A stretch of 64,000 bases of DNA from Arthrobacter jiangjiafuii (GCF_018622995.1 NZ_CP076022.1:1550001-1614000); one strand, 5' to 3'. Positions 29,282 through 37,931 are shown, counted from the stretch's first letter. Numbers and translations are program-made. The notes: a model not told the origin generated them from the sequence alone.

Positions 29282-29317
29282 TAACTTGTCTCCTCTTGCG
29301 GCCGGTGCTGAGCTCTT

Positions 29318-29365
29318 TGACGGCCCTGCATTCTGACGGCCCTGCATTCTGACTGCACAGCATTG
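29318..29365. repeat. 16-bp tandem repeat in a divergent intergenic region
   Basis: The 16-base unit TGACGGCCCTGCATTC occurs twice exactly (29318-29333 and 29334-29349). A degenerate third copy follows (29350-29365, TGACTGCACAGCATTG), then a partial TGACGGCA. It lies between the divergent CPT-like and CPBP genes, upstream of the former's ribosome site, so it may be an array of regulator sites. Confidence 0.7.
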
Positions 29366-29461
29366 TGACGGCACGCCGCCGTCACCGGAGTCTATAAGCC
29401 GTCGGGAGCGTGCCAGCGCAGGAGCGGGTCCCGGCAAGCACGTGGTCGCTATCCTGTGGTC

Positions 29462-30262
29462 ATGGTTAGTGCAGAGCCAATCGCCGTCGACGCGGCGCGG
29501 GCAGGCCGGCGGGGGAGCCTGCTCCTGCTGATCCGCCTGGGGCTGGTGGCGGCCGCAACGGCGGCAGCATGGCTCGTGGTCCGGGCCATGGACGGTACTG
29601 CCGCCTTTCCGCCCACGCCGATGCTGGCCTCACTCAGCCTCCTGCCGGTGAACGTCATTTCGCTGCTTCTGGTCGCGCGCCTGCTGCGGAGCGAGGGGCA
29701 GAGCCTGCGCGCCCTCTTTGCTCCTGGCCGCTCGGTTCTGCGGGACACCGGGTGGGGCCTGCTGTGGATCGCGGTCCTGTATGTGCCGTTTGTGCTGGCC
29801 GTCATGGGGGCCATGTGGCTGCTCTACGGCGCAGGCATGTTCGAAGCGTTCCAGACCGTGTTTTACGACCCCGACGCCGCCGCCGTCGCCTCGCCGGTGT
29901 GGGCGCTGGTTTTGGGCATCGTGGCGGTCCTGACCTTCGCGCCGCTGAATGCCCCCGCCGAGGAGGCCGTCTACCGCGGATACGCCCAGTCCCGGCTGAC
30001 CTCGTGGTGGTCTCCGTGGCCGGCGATGCTGGTCTGTTCGCTCGCATTCGGAGCCCAGCACGCCTTCTTCGCTCCCACCACCGAGGCGATGATCGTCTAC
30101 GTTGCTGCCTTCACTGTCTGGGGCCTGGGGTCAGCGCTCATTGTCCGGGCCCAGCGCCGTCTCCTGCCGGTCACCATCGCGCACCTGCTGGTGAACCTCA
30201 TGACCAGTTCCCCGGCTCTGGTGTTCCCCATCCTGATCCTCGCCGGCGTCGTCGAATCCTGA
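29462..30262 (+). CDS. CPBP-family intramembrane glutamic protease
   Basis: A 266-residue membrane protein. It carries the CPBP (CAAX protease/bacteriocin-processing, Abi) motifs in order: EEAVYRGYAQSRL (motif 1), FGAQHAFFAP (motif 2) and IAHLLVNLMTS (motif 3). The two Glu and the His residues form the catalytic site in Rce1-like enzymes. About seven or eight helices are seen. The substrate is unknown; homologues serve peptide maturation or immunity. TATCCT six bases before the ATG would allow a leaderless transcript, but no -35 is convincing. Confidence 0.85.
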   Translation: MVSAEPIAVDAARAGRRGSLLLLIRLGLVAAATAAAWLVVRAMDGTAAFPPTPMLASLSLLPVNVISLLLVARLLRSEGQSLRALFAPGRSVLRDTGWGLLWIAVLYVPFVLAVMGAMWLLYGAGMFEAFQTVFYDPDAAAVASPVWALVLGIVAVLTFAPLNAPAEEAVYRGYAQSRLTSWWSPWPAMLVCSLAFGAQHAFFAPTTEAMIVYVAAFTVWGLGSALIVRAQRRLLPVTIAHLLVNLMTSSPALVFPILILAGVVES

Positions 30263-30273
30263 CGCCGTCCTCT

Positions 30274-31077
30274 TCAGGAGAGCCCGGGAAGAGATCCAAG
30301 GAACGACGTCGCATCCGCTGCCACCCGGTCCGGGCATTCCCACAGAACCAGGTGCGCCGCGTCGGGGTAGACCGTCAACGCGGAACCCGTGATGCGGTCC
30401 GCCAGCGTGTCCTGGTCGCCGCGCGGCAGCAGCCCGTCCTGCGCGCCCCAAAGGATCAGGGTGGGAGCGTCGATGGTCCCGGCTTCGGTCGGCGGCACGG
30501 CCCGGTACAAGCCCCGCAGGATGCGCTTCCACGCATGCGCCGGCATCTTGACGCCGTCGCGCACCCGGTCCTCGATGAACCACTGCGGTACCTCCTGCAC
30601 CAGCGGGTACCAGGAGAACGAATCCCGCACCCAATCCCCGCTGACGGGATCGCTCAGCCGGTCGACATCGTCGGCGAACGGGGGCCTGCCCTGCAGGCTC
30701 AGGGGAGCGCCCACCAACACGAGCGCCGCCACCACCTCGGGGTGCTCGACGGCAAGCTGCTGGGCCACGTAGCCGCCGCTCGAGGAGCCGAGGACGGCGG
30801 CACGGTCCAACCCCAGCGCCTCCAGGATGGCCGCGGCGTCGTCGGCCTGCTCTGCCAGCGAGTATCCGTCCTGCGGCTTATCGGCGTCGCCCTGTCCGCG
30901 GAGGTCGGGGGCGTAAATCCTGAAGCCGGCCAGGCCGGGAAGCAAGCGGTCAAAGCTCCCGCGGGATTCACCCCAGGCGTGCAACAGCAACAACGGTGCG
31001 GCGTCGGGATCGCCTTCGACGAGACAGGGCACCGTGATCCCGGTGCGGAGCTTCAGTTTCCGGACTTCGGAGTCCAT
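30274..31077 (-). CDS. alpha/beta-hydrolase
   Basis: A 267-residue alpha/beta-hydrolase. The oxyanion region is LLLLHAWGESRGSFDRLLPG and the nucleophile elbow is LGSSSGGYVAQ. The acidic residue is in ILWGAQDGLLP and the His in PDAAHLVLWECPDRVA. The N-terminal side also has APDLRGQGDADKP. The substrate is unknown; such proteins act as esterases, epoxide hydrolases or lactonases. It converges on the CPBP gene with an 11-base gap. Confidence 0.87.
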   Translation of the reverse strand: MDSEVRKLKLRTGITVPCLVEGDPDAAPLLLLHAWGESRGSFDRLLPGLAGFRIYAPDLRGQGDADKPQDGYSLAEQADDAAAILEALGLDRAAVLGSSSGGYVAQQLAVEHPEVVAALVLVGAPLSLQGRPPFADDVDRLSDPVSGDWVRDSFSWYPLVQEVPQWFIEDRVRDGVKMPAHAWKRILRGLYRAVPPTEAGTIDAPTLILWGAQDGLLPRGDQDTLADRITGSALTVYPDAAHLVLWECPDRVAADATSFLGSLPGLS

Positions 31078-31142
31078 ATTTCAGGGTACGCCGGGTACGG
31101 CCGTCTGAACCCGAACTAATCCTCTCCGGTACATTCCTGCCT

Positions 31143-31691
31143 ATGGCACCGGCGAATCTCTCCATCCGTCCCCCTGTGGAAAGCGACGCGCCCCGGCTGG
31201 CGGTTATTCATATTGCCGCTTGGAGGGCTGCGTACAGGGGAGTGATGAGCGACGACTACCTCGACGGACTGGACGTTGGGCGACATTCCGATGGGTGGCG
31301 CCGGAACATTCTCAATCCCCGGAACGGGACCGTCCATCTGGTGGCCCAGGTCGATGACGAGCTTGTCGGTTTCGCCATTGTGGGCCCGGGCGATAACACC
31401 TCTGATCCTTCGGTCGGGCAGCTGAACGCGATCAACCTGCATCCTGATTGGTGGGCCCAGGGAATCGGAACCGTGCTCTTCGCCGCTGCCGAAGAAACGC
31501 TGGTCTTGCTGGGGTATCAGGCAGGATTTCTGTGGGTGGAAGCCGGCAACGACCGCGCAATCAGCTTCTACACCAAGCGGGGCTGGCTGGACGACGGCGG
31601 CACCATGGAAGACGCCCGGTTCGATCCGCCCGTCGTCGAACGCCGGCACAGCCGCAGCTGGAAGGGCGAGCCTCACTGGGAAGGCCGATGA
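31143..31691 (+). CDS. GNAT-family N-acetyltransferase
   Basis: A 182-residue GNAT protein. It starts NLSIRPPVESDAPRLAVIHI with AAWRAAYRGV. The acetyl-CoA loop is near LHPDWWAQGIGTVLFAAAEE and VEAGNDRAISFYTKRGW. The acceptor substrate is not known. TACATT (31130-31135) lies seven bases before the ATG and no ribosome site is seen, so the transcript may be leaderless. Confidence 0.87.
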   Translation: MAPANLSIRPPVESDAPRLAVIHIAAWRAAYRGVMSDDYLDGLDVGRHSDGWRRNILNPRNGTVHLVAQVDDELVGFAIVGPGDNTSDPSVGQLNAINLHPDWWAQGIGTVLFAAAEETLVLLGYQAGFLWVEAGNDRAISFYTKRGWLDDGGTMEDARFDPPVVERRHSRSWKGEPHWEGR

Positions 31692-31783
31692 ATACGGGAT
31701 GGCGGGCCCGACCCCTCCCGTAATGGGGTGCTGATCGGGAGACTGGTGAAAAGGAACCCGGACCTCAGGGAAACGAGAAAACC

Positions 31784-32536
31784 ATGACCAGTTTTATCTC
31801 GGGGAAAGTCGTTGTCATCACCGGAGCCTCATCGGGGATTGGCGAGGCCACAGCAAAGCTGCTCGCCCGCAGAGGCGCCAAGGTGGTTCTCGGTGCGCGC
31901 CGCCAGGACAAGCTGGACCGGATCGTCGCGCAGATCAAAGCGGCCGACGGAGAGGCAGTCAGCCAGAGCCTCGATGTCACCGTCCAGGCCGAGAACGACG
32001 CGATAGTGCAGTTGGCTCTGGACACGTTCGGCGGGCTGGACGCAGTCTTCCTCAACGCCGGGCTCATGCCCAACAGCCCCCTGTCGGCACTGAAGACCGA
32101 CGAATGGCACCGGATGGTGGAGGTGAACGTGACCGGGGTACTCAATGGAATCGCTGCCGTGCTGCCGACCTTCATTGAGCAGAAGTCCGGTCATGCCATC
32201 GCGACCTCCTCGGTCGCGGGGCTGAAGGCGTATCCGGGCGGCGCGGTCTACGGCGGCACCAAGTGGTTCCTGCGCGACTTCATGGAGGTCCTGCGGATGG
32301 AATCCGCGTCCGAGGGGACGAACATCCGCACCGCCACGATCTATCCCGCCGCGATCAACACGGAACTGCTGCAGACCATCAGCGACCAGCGCACCGCCAA
32401 AGGGGCGCAGTCGCTCTATGAGCGGTACGGGATCGCGCCCGACCGGGTGGCCGACGTCGTCGCCTATGCACTGGATCTGCCGCCAGACACCACTGTCAAC
32501 GAGTTCACCATCGGTCCGGCCAACCAGCCGTGGTGA
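31784..32536 (+). CDS. short-chain dehydrogenase/reductase (classical SDR)
   Basis: A 250-residue SDR. The NAD(P)-binding motif is TGASSGIGEATA, LNAGLMPNSP corresponds to NNAG, the catalytic Ser is in ATSSVAGLKAYP, and the catalytic Tyr/Lys are in VYGGTKWFLRDF. It resembles YdfG/serine-dehydrogenase-like SDRs, but the substrate is unknown. It precedes a second, divergent SDR by 24 bases and is probably co-transcribed with it. Confidence 0.87.
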   Translation: MTSFISGKVVVITGASSGIGEATAKLLARRGAKVVLGARRQDKLDRIVAQIKAADGEAVSQSLDVTVQAENDAIVQLALDTFGGLDAVFLNAGLMPNSPLSALKTDEWHRMVEVNVTGVLNGIAAVLPTFIEQKSGHAIATSSVAGLKAYPGGAVYGGTKWFLRDFMEVLRMESASEGTNIRTATIYPAAINTELLQTISDQRTAKGAQSLYERYGIAPDRVADVVAYALDLPPDTTVNEFTIGPANQPW

Positions 32537-32560
32537 CCAGGGGAAGCGCGGGAGGTCAGC

Positions 32561-33298
32561 GTGGCACGCATTCTGGTCACCGGATCCACTGATGGTATCG
32601 GGCGGGCGACGGCGGCAAGGCTCCTGGACCAGGGGCACGACGTCGTTGTCCATGCCCGCACGCCGGCTCGGCTGAGCGCGGTTCGGGATCTGATTGAGCG
32701 AGGCGCCGGGGGAGTGGTCGGGGATCTGGGCCGGCTGCCCGAGGTCCGCGAACTGGTGGCGCAGGCGAACGCGCTGGGCCGGTTCGATGCCGTGATCCAC
32801 AACGCCGGAACCATGGACAGGGCAATGGTGCTGCCGGTGAATGTGGTGGCACCGTACGTGCTTACTGCGCAAATGGAACGCCCGGACCGCCTGATCTACC
32901 TCAGCAGCGGCCTGCACCGCAGCGGGCGTCCAGGTCTCGCCGGCATTGACTGGCGCGGGAACCGGGCAACGGACTCCTATTCCGATTCGAAGCTGTTTGT
33001 CACCACTCTCATGGCTGCGGTGGCGAGGTTATGGCCGGATGTGCTGGCTCACGCCGTCGATCCCGGCTGGGTGCCTACTCGAATGGGCGGGCGGTCGGCG
33101 CCCGATGACCTGAGCCTGGCCGACCTTACCCAGGTCTGGCTTGCAACGACGGATGACCCGGCCGCCTTGGTGAGTGGGCGGTACTGGTTTCACCAGCAGT
33201 CCCGACCCCCGCACCCCGCGGTGGAGGACGCTTCGTTCCAGGATGAGCTGCTGGCCTCCCTCGCCGCCTACACCGGCGTCGCGCTGGCCGGCGGCTAG
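32561..33298 (+). CDS. SDR-family oxidoreductase
   Basis: 245 residues from GTG 32561 with GGAGG upstream. The cofactor motif is VTGSTDGIGRATA, the HNAGT motif is HNAGTMDRAM, and the catalytic Tyr/Lys are in DSYSDSKLFVTTL. The central region is shorter than in classical SDRs. The substrate is not known. Confidence 0.85.
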   Translation: MARILVTGSTDGIGRATAARLLDQGHDVVVHARTPARLSAVRDLIERGAGGVVGDLGRLPEVRELVAQANALGRFDAVIHNAGTMDRAMVLPVNVVAPYVLTAQMERPDRLIYLSSGLHRSGRPGLAGIDWRGNRATDSYSDSKLFVTTLMAAVARLWPDVLAHAVDPGWVPTRMGGRSAPDDLSLADLTQVWLATTDDPAALVSGRYWFHQQSRPPHPAVEDASFQDELLASLAAYTGVALAGG

Positions 33299-33337
33299 CC
33301 CGTGAGCCAGACGCCGGCACGTCGGTCCGATCGGCGG

Positions 33338-33640
33338 CTACTCTGCGGTGTCCTTGATGACGGTGTAGGAAGCAACTGCGTTGGGCGCCTGCATGCCCGG
33401 TGCCTGGTCATCGGAGTGCGAGGCCTTGAAGGAATCAGACTTCAGCCAGGCAAAGAAGTCCTCCTTGGAATCGAATTCCATGGTGGACAGATATGTGTTG
33501 CTCTTGCCCTCTGGGCGCATCAGCGTGCTGCGGCCCAATCCCGGAACGCCTTCCAGATTGGCCATGCTGTCGATAAACGCCTTTTCGAAGGCCTCGGCCG
33601 TCTCGGGTCCGACTTCCAGGGTGTTGACCACTACGTACAT
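33338..33640 (-). CDS. ABM-domain (antibiotic biosynthesis monooxygenase-like) protein
   Basis: 100 residues from ATG 33640 with GAAAGG upstream. The small ferredoxin-like ABM fold is suggested by MYVVVNTLEVGPETAEAFEK and YLSTMEFDSKEDFFAWLKSD. The family includes heme-degrading HmoA-like and quinone-forming monooxygenases; which one applies is unclear. A TATAAT promoter with a palindrome lies about 50 bases upstream. It is divergent from the EthD-like gene. Confidence 0.75.
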   Translation of the reverse strand: MYVVVNTLEVGPETAEAFEKAFIDSMANLEGVPGLGRSTLMRPEGKSNTYLSTMEFDSKEDFFAWLKSDSFKASHSDDQAPGMQAPNAVASYTVIKDTAE

Positions 33641-33689
33641 TTCCGACCTTTCAACAATTTCGCACCGGACAAGGCTGCCCGGCGTTGCA

Positions 33690-33710
33690 ATTATACCGAC
33701 ACCTTGTCGG
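33690..33710 (-). promoter_or_regulatory. ABM gene promoter with CCGACA palindrome
   Basis: On the minus strand a perfect TATAAT (33695-33690) is immediately preceded by CCGACAAGGTGTCGG (33710-33696), a 6-bp inverted repeat with a 3-base centre. The palindrome therefore fills the space between -10 and -35 and is well placed for a repressor. No convincing -35 hexamer is seen. Confidence 0.6.
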
Positions 33711-33857
33711 CAACTACCGCAGGTCCTTTCCAAGCGCCCCGCATCGTCGTGGCTCCGGGGGCGTGAAGGGACTTGAATGAGGACGCTGGACAAGCGGTCC
33801 CGGCACCCGGAGACTACTAACACTCCGACAGCCGGCCCCTTTGAAAAGGATGATTCC

Positions 33858-34163
33858 ATGCCCACCAAGATCACGTTCGTCATCGACAATCCTGCCAACC
33901 CGGACGCATTCGAGACCGCCTACAAGGGCATCGCGGACAGTGCCAAACAGCTTCCCAAGCTGCGGAGGTTCGAGGGCGGAAAGGTCTGGCCGAAGGAGGA
34001 CGGCTCGCCGACACCGGCCCACCGGACACTGGATCTGTACTTTGACAGCTATGAGGATGCCTCGGCTGCAGTGACAGTGCCTCCGTTCGCGGAACTGATC
34101 GGTCAGCTCAAGGAAACCGGGACCACCTTCAAGGCGCTGTTCTCGGCGGTGGAAGAGGGGTAG
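33858..34163 (+). CDS. EthD-like small dimeric alpha/beta-barrel protein
   Basis: 101 residues from ATG 33858, preceded by AAAAGGATG. The sequence MPTKITFVIDNPANPDAFET with EGGKVWPKEDGSPTPAHRTL and FAELIGQLKETG fits the EthD fold (dimeric alpha+beta barrel). Function is unknown; relatives accompany ring-cleavage or ether-degradation enzymes. The open frame to 33777 is rejected because the ribosome site points to 33858. Confidence 0.75.
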   Translation: MPTKITFVIDNPANPDAFETAYKGIADSAKQLPKLRRFEGGKVWPKEDGSPTPAHRTLDLYFDSYEDASAAVTVPPFAELIGQLKETGTTFKALFSAVEEG

Positions 34164-34245
34164 CGAAGCGGAGCCCGGCGACTAGAGGCTGTTGCCTTCG
34201 TTCTTCGCAGCGGCGGCCTCCCGGGCAGCGAGTTGCCGCCTGGGG

Positions 34246-34377
34246 TTAGAGACCCACTGTAGGTCGCCACGCCGCGCAGCGGATGGCACTCGTGCTTGGC
34301 CCAAGATCGGTGAATAAGGCAATGGATGCTTCGAGGTCGTCAACGGCGATCCCGACGTTCTCGAGTTTGATGGGCAT
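34246..34377 (-). pseudogene. truncated glyoxalase/VOC-domain gene
   Basis: The minus-strand frame from ATG 34377 encodes MPIKLENVGIAVDDLEASIA followed by LFTDLGP. This is the unmistakable first beta-alpha unit of a VOC (glyoxalase-like) protein. After about 28 family-like residues the sequence diverges and stops at codon 44, whereas VOC proteins have 110-150 residues. It is a remnant too short to appear as a normal ORF. Confidence 0.7.
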
Positions 34378-34501
34378 GCGTCGAAGCTACGCCACCGTCG
34401 AACGGGAGGCAGATGTCGCTGACCCTGCTGAATTTCCTCCACGGAACTTACTGCTAGCGTATGTTCGGTCCTGCCTCGGGAAGAGCGTCCTTTGAAAGGT
34501 T

Positions 34502-34999
34502 ATGAAGTGCCCAAAAACCAAAAAGAGCCCCGCTGTAAAGCCTGGCGAAAACCTCGTCCCAAAGGTGCCCGGCATATGGTCAGCACTGGCCTTGGCTATA
34601 TTCCCCATGTTCGCCGTGCTGCTGATCGGCAGGACAATAACCAGGGCCATGGGCGGGGGCGAAGGACAGCTGAGCGACGTCGTGTCCATCCTCGCAATTG
34701 CGGTCCTGATCGCCGGATTAGCCAACCTGGGCTGGGTGGCGATATCGATTACGAGGAAGGTATTCGCGGCCAGCCACGAGATTGCAAATACCCTGCGCAT
34801 GGAACACTCGATCATGGTGCTGCGCCCAGCCACATTGGTCCTGAAGGATGGTTTCAAGCCGCGCCTGAATCCGTCCGCGATCCCAGCTGTTGATTCAAAC
34901 GGCCGGCAAATGACCATCACGATCAGCACCGACAGCACCGGGACCAGGATTGTCCCGACTATCCACGAGGTCGGCGGGAATAAGGTGGCAGATAGCTGA
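34502..34999 (+). CDS. small membrane protein of unknown function
   Basis: 165 residues after GAAAGG. A basic N terminus (MKCPKTKKSPAVKPG) is followed by two hydrophobic helices (IWSALALAIFPMFAVLLIG and VSILAIAVLIAGLANLGWV). A soluble tail of about 75 residues rich in beta-prone sequence (GRQMTITISTDSTGTRIVPT) ends the protein. The family is not recognised. It lies in a lower-GC patch of short unassigned genes. Confidence 0.6.
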   Translation: MKCPKTKKSPAVKPGENLVPKVPGIWSALALAIFPMFAVLLIGRTITRAMGGGEGQLSDVVSILAIAVLIAGLANLGWVAISITRKVFAASHEIANTLRMEHSIMVLRPATLVLKDGFKPRLNPSAIPAVDSNGRQMTITISTDSTGTRIVPTIHEVGGNKVADS

Positions 35000-35089
35000 T
35001 CACCGCGAAATGATGGACCGGTCATCGTCACGGCACTGACGGGCTGTTAGTTGAAGCAATACAAAACAACGTCCATAAACGGGGGAACA

Positions 35090-35554
<465 letters not shown>

Positions 35555-35865
35555 GGTCCGGGGGGACGGTGCCCGCGCGCTGCGCGCGGTCTATATGGGC
35601 GCCCGCAGCTGAGGTTCTGCTGCGGCGTCGGTGCTCTGGGATCAGCTGGTGAGGGCCTTCAGCATCAGGCCCCGGGGCCGAAAGGTTTGTTCCCCCATAG
35701 CCCAGTGGCCAGGGGTCCCTCGAGGGGAACCCAAGGAGCCGGCCTGCAGGCTGAAGCTCACCGTAACTCCGCTGGCTTTAGGTATTGAGCTGTTTCAGGA
35801 ACGACTTTAAGATGTTTTGCGGGGATGGCCTCGGTCTTACATAAATTCTGTAAGGGGCAAATCCA
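35555..35865. other. intergenic region with hairpins
   Basis: No protein-like frame is seen. GCCCGCAGC...GCTGCGGC (35601 on) can form a GC-rich stem and may end the lipoprotein transcript. Just before the hemerythrin gene, CTTACA-TAAATTC-TGTAAG forms a 6-bp inverted repeat next to its ribosome site. AAGATGTTTT about 50 bases upstream resembles an NsrR half-site, but this is weak. Confidence 0.35.
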
Positions 35866-36591
35866 ATGGCTGACTTTTTTACGGCCCAGCCGGGCGAGAC
35901 AGCGGCTCCATTGCCGCCGGGGCCCATCCTGTGTACCGGATCGGCAGGTATGCGGCGCGTTCACCGCTTTTTCCTTTGGGCCTACGACGAGGCACCCGGC
36001 CTGGTGCGGTCCACCGATACCGGCGATACCGCTCGCGCCGCATACGTTGGGGAAGTCCTGGGAAACTTCGACGGAGTGCTTCACATCCACCACGAGGGCG
36101 AGGATCTGCTCATGTATCCCCAACTGGCTGGTCGGGCACCGGGGTGTGCACTGCACGTAACCCAGATGCTGGAGCACCACCGGCAGGTGGGGGAGCGGCT
36201 TGATCGCATCGAACCGGTCCGTCAACGCTGGATGGAGACGGCGGGTGCGGAGGACAGCGAGGAACTCGCTGACCTCTATGAGGACCTGTCCGCTCTGCTT
36301 AAAGTGCACCTGCGCCGCGAAGTCACTGAGGTGATGCCTGTTGTGGACCGAGTGCTGAGCGAAAAGGAAATGGACGCGGTCGGCCAGCACGGGATTGAAC
36401 AGTTCGACAAGAAGTTCTTGGTGGGCTACCTCGGGATGATGATGGCTACGAATCCTCTGGATGACCAAAAGGCCTTCTTCAAGGAGATCCCCGCGCCGGT
36501 CCGTCTTGCCTACCGCCTCGTCGGGCGCAGAATGTATCGGCGACAGTATTCGACACTTTTTCCCGGGCGAAAAATCCCGGTGACACTTTAG
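35866..36591 (+). CDS. hemerythrin HHE-domain protein
   Basis: A 241-residue four-helix-bundle protein. Likely di-iron ligands are spread as in HHE domains: MRRVHRFF, VLHIHHEGEDLLMYP, MLEHHRQV and LKVHLRREVTEVMP. Such proteins bind O2 or NO or help handle iron and nitrosative stress. The C-terminal 80 residues (PLDDQKAFFKEIPAPVRLAY) extend beyond the bundle. Start ATG 35866 follows AAGGGG. Confidence 0.82.
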   Translation: MADFFTAQPGETAAPLPPGPILCTGSAGMRRVHRFFLWAYDEAPGLVRSTDTGDTARAAYVGEVLGNFDGVLHIHHEGEDLLMYPQLAGRAPGCALHVTQMLEHHRQVGERLDRIEPVRQRWMETAGAEDSEELADLYEDLSALLKVHLRREVTEVMPVVDRVLSEKEMDAVGQHGIEQFDKKFLVGYLGMMMATNPLDDQKAFFKEIPAPVRLAYRLVGRRMYRRQYSTLFPGRKIPVTL

Positions 36592-36772
36592 TCTGTTCGT
36601 TAGCGTCTGAGTGGTTTCCCTTGTATCCGCCATCCGCCTGGGAACAAGCTCCGCAGGTCGCTGACACCAGTGCCGCGCCCACGCTCCGGTCCCTGATGCA
36701 CGTTTGTGAGCCCACTTTGTCGTAAGAAAAAGAGTGGCAGACACTCTACGAACAGGAATAGCCAGGCGGTCC

Positions 36773-36804
36773 GGCACGGAGGCTACATAAGAATCCTCCG
36801 TGCC
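36773..36804 (+). terminator. 10-bp stem-loop between hemerythrin and TM2 genes
   Basis: GGCACGGAGG and CCTCCGTGCC form a perfect 10-bp stem around a 12-base loop (CTACATAAGAAT). It lies about 180 bases after the hemerythrin stop and 65 before the TM2-Ltp start. No T-run follows on the plus strand, so it may be a terminator or an mRNA leader structure. A smaller AGAGTG/CACTCT hairpin lies just before it. Confidence 0.5.
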
Positions 36805-36868
36805 CCAGTAAACTAGCCTCATCTTCGGTATTGAAGTGACCTCCATCACATAAAAGGGAAATCGCTCT

Positions 36869-37654
36869 ATGAGCAATGCAATTTCACCCAAGTCGTTTGT
36901 CCTGACTTGGATACTCTCGCTCTTCCTGGGCGGGCTTGGTATTGACCGCTTCTACCTCGGCAAGGTGGGAACGGGTATCCTCAAGCTCCTAACCTTCGGT
37001 GGCTTCGGTATTTGGACGCTGGTCGATCTGATCATCACCCTGACCGGCAACCAGAAGGACAAACAGGGTCGGCCCCTCGCGGGCTACAAGGAGAACAAGA
37101 AGACGGCGCTGATCACTACCCTGGCACTCTGGGCCGTCAGCTTCATCCTCTCCATCATCGTGATTCCGATGACGATGAACTCGATTGCCTCCCGCCTTGG
37201 ACCTCAGCCCCCGGTCCCAGGCCAGTCGGATTGGTACATGTCGCCTGAAGCGTCTCCCGTAGCGGTACCTGAATCCACCTCAGGAGTAGGCGTGCTGACT
37301 CCTGTTCCCGAGGTGACTGAGATGCCGCTCATGCCGGAGGGCATCGTGATTGACCCGTCCGCTCCGCAGGAGTTCCAGGATGCCATGGCTCATTCTTCGG
37401 CCTACATCTCGCTCGCCATGAGCAAGGCCGAAATCTACGACAAGCTGGGCTTCGCTGGCTACTCCCCGGAAGCGGCTCAGTACGTCATCGACAATCTGGA
37501 CGTGGACTACAAGCAGCACGCGCTCCAGAACGCCCAGAGCTACAAGGACGGCTGGAACAAGACCAACGAGGAAATCTACGACCAGCTCGTCAGCGAATAC
37601 GGCGAGCAGTTCACCCCGGAGGAGGCAGACTACGCCATCGCGAACCTGAAGTAG
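36869..37654 (+). CDS. TM2-domain membrane protein with C-terminal Ltp repeats
   Basis: 261 residues. The N-terminal TM2 domain (about residues 8-65) has two helices with LGGLGIDRFYLGKVGTGILK between and after them. A third hydrophobic helix (ALITTLALWAVSFILSII) precedes a Pro-rich linker. The C-terminal part contains two Ltp-type helical repeats (SKAEIYDKLGF with YSPEAAQYVIDNL; NEEIYDQLVSEY with FTPEEADYAIANL). Ltp repeats are known from a phage superinfection-exclusion lipoprotein and actinobacterial surface proteins. The role here is unknown. Confidence 0.82.
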   Translation: MSNAISPKSFVLTWILSLFLGGLGIDRFYLGKVGTGILKLLTFGGFGIWTLVDLIITLTGNQKDKQGRPLAGYKENKKTALITTLALWAVSFILSIIVIPMTMNSIASRLGPQPPVPGQSDWYMSPEASPVAVPESTSGVGVLTPVPEVTEMPLMPEGIVIDPSAPQEFQDAMAHSSAYISLAMSKAEIYDKLGFAGYSPEAAQYVIDNLDVDYKQHALQNAQSYKDGWNKTNEEIYDQLVSEYGEQFTPEEADYAIANLK

Positions 37655-37687
37655 TCGCAGGCCGAACACACGGAAATAGCCAGAAGC

Positions 37688-37730
37688 AGATAAGGACTAA
37701 AGAGAAGGTGAGTCGGGGCTATCCTTATCT
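37688..37730. repeat. inverted repeat after the TM2-Ltp gene
   Basis: AGATAAGGA (37688-37696) and TCCTTATCT (37722-37730) are exact reverse complements 25 bases apart. It begins 34 bases after the TM2-Ltp stop and could be part of its terminator. It overlaps the start of a broken coding fragment. Confidence 0.4.
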
Positions 37731-37931
37731 CTGGATGATCTACGCACGCTATCGAGTGAAGCCAGTAGTCAGAAGTTACATGACGAGCTAAATGTTTTTC
37801 CGTCAATTAAGACTGATGTACGTTTCGACAGTTTGCAGGCTGCCCTTCAGAAGGCTCACCAGCAATGCCGGTGCTTTCTCAACCATGCCTACCCACCCGA
37901 GATTCGCTGGAGTGTCCCTTGCTCGGCCTGA
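37701..37931 (+). pseudogene. orphan coding fragment of unknown family
   Basis: Directly after an in-frame TAA, the frame starting at 37701 encodes about 76 residues of natural-looking protein, including SLSLDDLRTLSSEASSQKLH and VRFDSLQAALQKAHQQCRCF. It ends in PPEIRWSVPCSA and a TGA. There is no ATG/GTG/TTG near the beginning with a ribosome site, so it looks like the interior or C terminus of a truncated gene. Composition is lower in GC than the flanking his genes. The family is not recognised. Confidence 0.45.

Noticed and set aside
29569-31119. 516-codon plus-strand open frame across the CPBP and hydrolase genes
   Set aside because: It is out of frame with CPBP motifs and antisense to the hydrolase catalytic motifs; composition is Arg/Pro/Gly noise.
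36683-36715. Minus-strand sequence translating to GSQTCIRDR, reminiscent of sequencing-adapter read-through (GSEMCIRD)
   Set aside because: Only the first eight bases (GTGGGCTC) match the Nextera adapter exactly; the rest differs at many positions, so contamination is unlikely.
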